Shown: positions 6,185 to 6,334 of the stretch, piece after piece
Numbering within the stretch: the stretch's first letter is position 1
Layout of the letters: each line of letters starts with the position of its first letter
Assembly: GCA_041581935.1 (NCBI GenBank)
Contig: JBFICP010000191.1
Location: 1 to 6,334 of the forward strand
DNA from: JAABYT01 sp041581935
Lineage (GTDB): Bacteria > Pseudomonadota > Gammaproteobacteria > HK1
Length of the DNA stretch: 6,334 nt
Direction: 5' to 3'
Made by a program: the position numbers and the translations under genes
Notes under the pieces: generated by a model
What the model saw: the letters and a program-made list of their open reading frames with translations, nothing else
What the model was told of the DNA's origin: nothing
The model's database searches: none

Positions 6185-6334
6185 CACCTTGAGCGCGAAA
6201 ATTTCCTGCTTCTTTTGAATGCCGCGCATCGCGTGCCGGCCCAGAGATTCGAATCGGTCCGGAAAATGCCGGGCGAACTCGGCAGACGCGAGGATCGGCC
6301 TGCCGAGCGCTTTGCACATGGATTCCAATCGCGC
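6182..6334 (-). CDS. Class III adenylate/guanylate cyclase, C-terminal end, truncated by window edge
   Basis: The minus strand is open from the right edge to a TGA at 6184-6182 and encodes 50 residues ending in EIFALKV. The string ESMCKALGRPILASAEFARH, followed by RFESLGRHAMRGIQKKQEIF, matches the extreme C-terminus of class III nucleotidyl cyclases (typical pattern: LGRP-x-L-x-S, SLG-x-H-x-LRG, x-E-x-FAL). Here LRG appears as MRG. The catalytic metal-binding and substrate residues lie outside the window, so activity and nucleotide specificity cannot be judged. The gene is convergent to the PaiB-family gene and therefore in a different transcription unit. Confidence 0.75.
   Translation of the reverse strand, partial: ARLESMCKALGRPILASAEFARHFPDRFESLGRHAMRGIQKKQEIFALKV

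Overview
The window is a densely coded stretch of a GC-rich bacterial chromosome. I infer a proteobacterium from the C/G-biased third codon positions and the families present: an FMO-like flavoprotein, a PaiB-type protein, a class III cyclase and a redoxin/2OG-oxygenase fusion. The sequence does not fix a genus. No rRNA, tRNA, CRISPR array, transposase or integrase was seen.

Layout from left to right: (1) the C-terminal end of a flavin-dependent monooxygenase/oxidoreductase enters from the left edge and ends at 572. (2) Two tandem paralogues of the PF13759/TIGR02466-like putative 2OG-Fe(II) oxygenase family lie at 688-1287 and 1284-1937 and share an ATGA overlap. The second keeps the expected His and Arg residues; the first has lost them. 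(3) A divergent but motif-complete NodU/CmcH/TobZ-type carbamoyltransferase occupies 2007-3665. (4) A spacer of about 200 bp follows, then a redoxin-like domain without a peroxidatic Cys fused to a prolyl-4-hydroxylase-type 2OG-Fe(II) oxygenase (3864-4967). (5) A small stand-alone PAS-like protein with a Cys cluster (5061-5531) is followed after 21 bp by an FMN-binding PaiB-family protein (5553-6170). (6) The C-terminus of a class III adenylate/guanylate cyclase enters on the minus strand from the right edge (6182-6334). It converges with the PaiB gene at a small palindrome that contains both stop codons.

The most interesting unit is the plus-strand block 688-3665: an apparently inactive oxygenase homologue, translationally coupled to an apparently active one, directly upstream of an O-carbamoyltransferase. 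By inference this could be a hydroxylate-then-carbamoylate tailoring module, or a heteromeric oxygenase with a pseudoenzyme subunit. The substrate cannot be read from this window and no scaffold-building gene (NRPS, PKS, glycosyltransferase, RiPP precursor) is visible. The second block (3864-6170) combines an Fe/2OG/O2-dependent enzyme, a Cys-bearing PAS-like module and a flavin split-barrel protein. This suggests a redox or oxygen-responsive theme, but the link to the first block is proximity only. Hand-counted sample lines show about 70-73% GC in the left flavoprotein, dropping to about 52-57% in the first oxygenase gene, which fits separate acquisition of that block.
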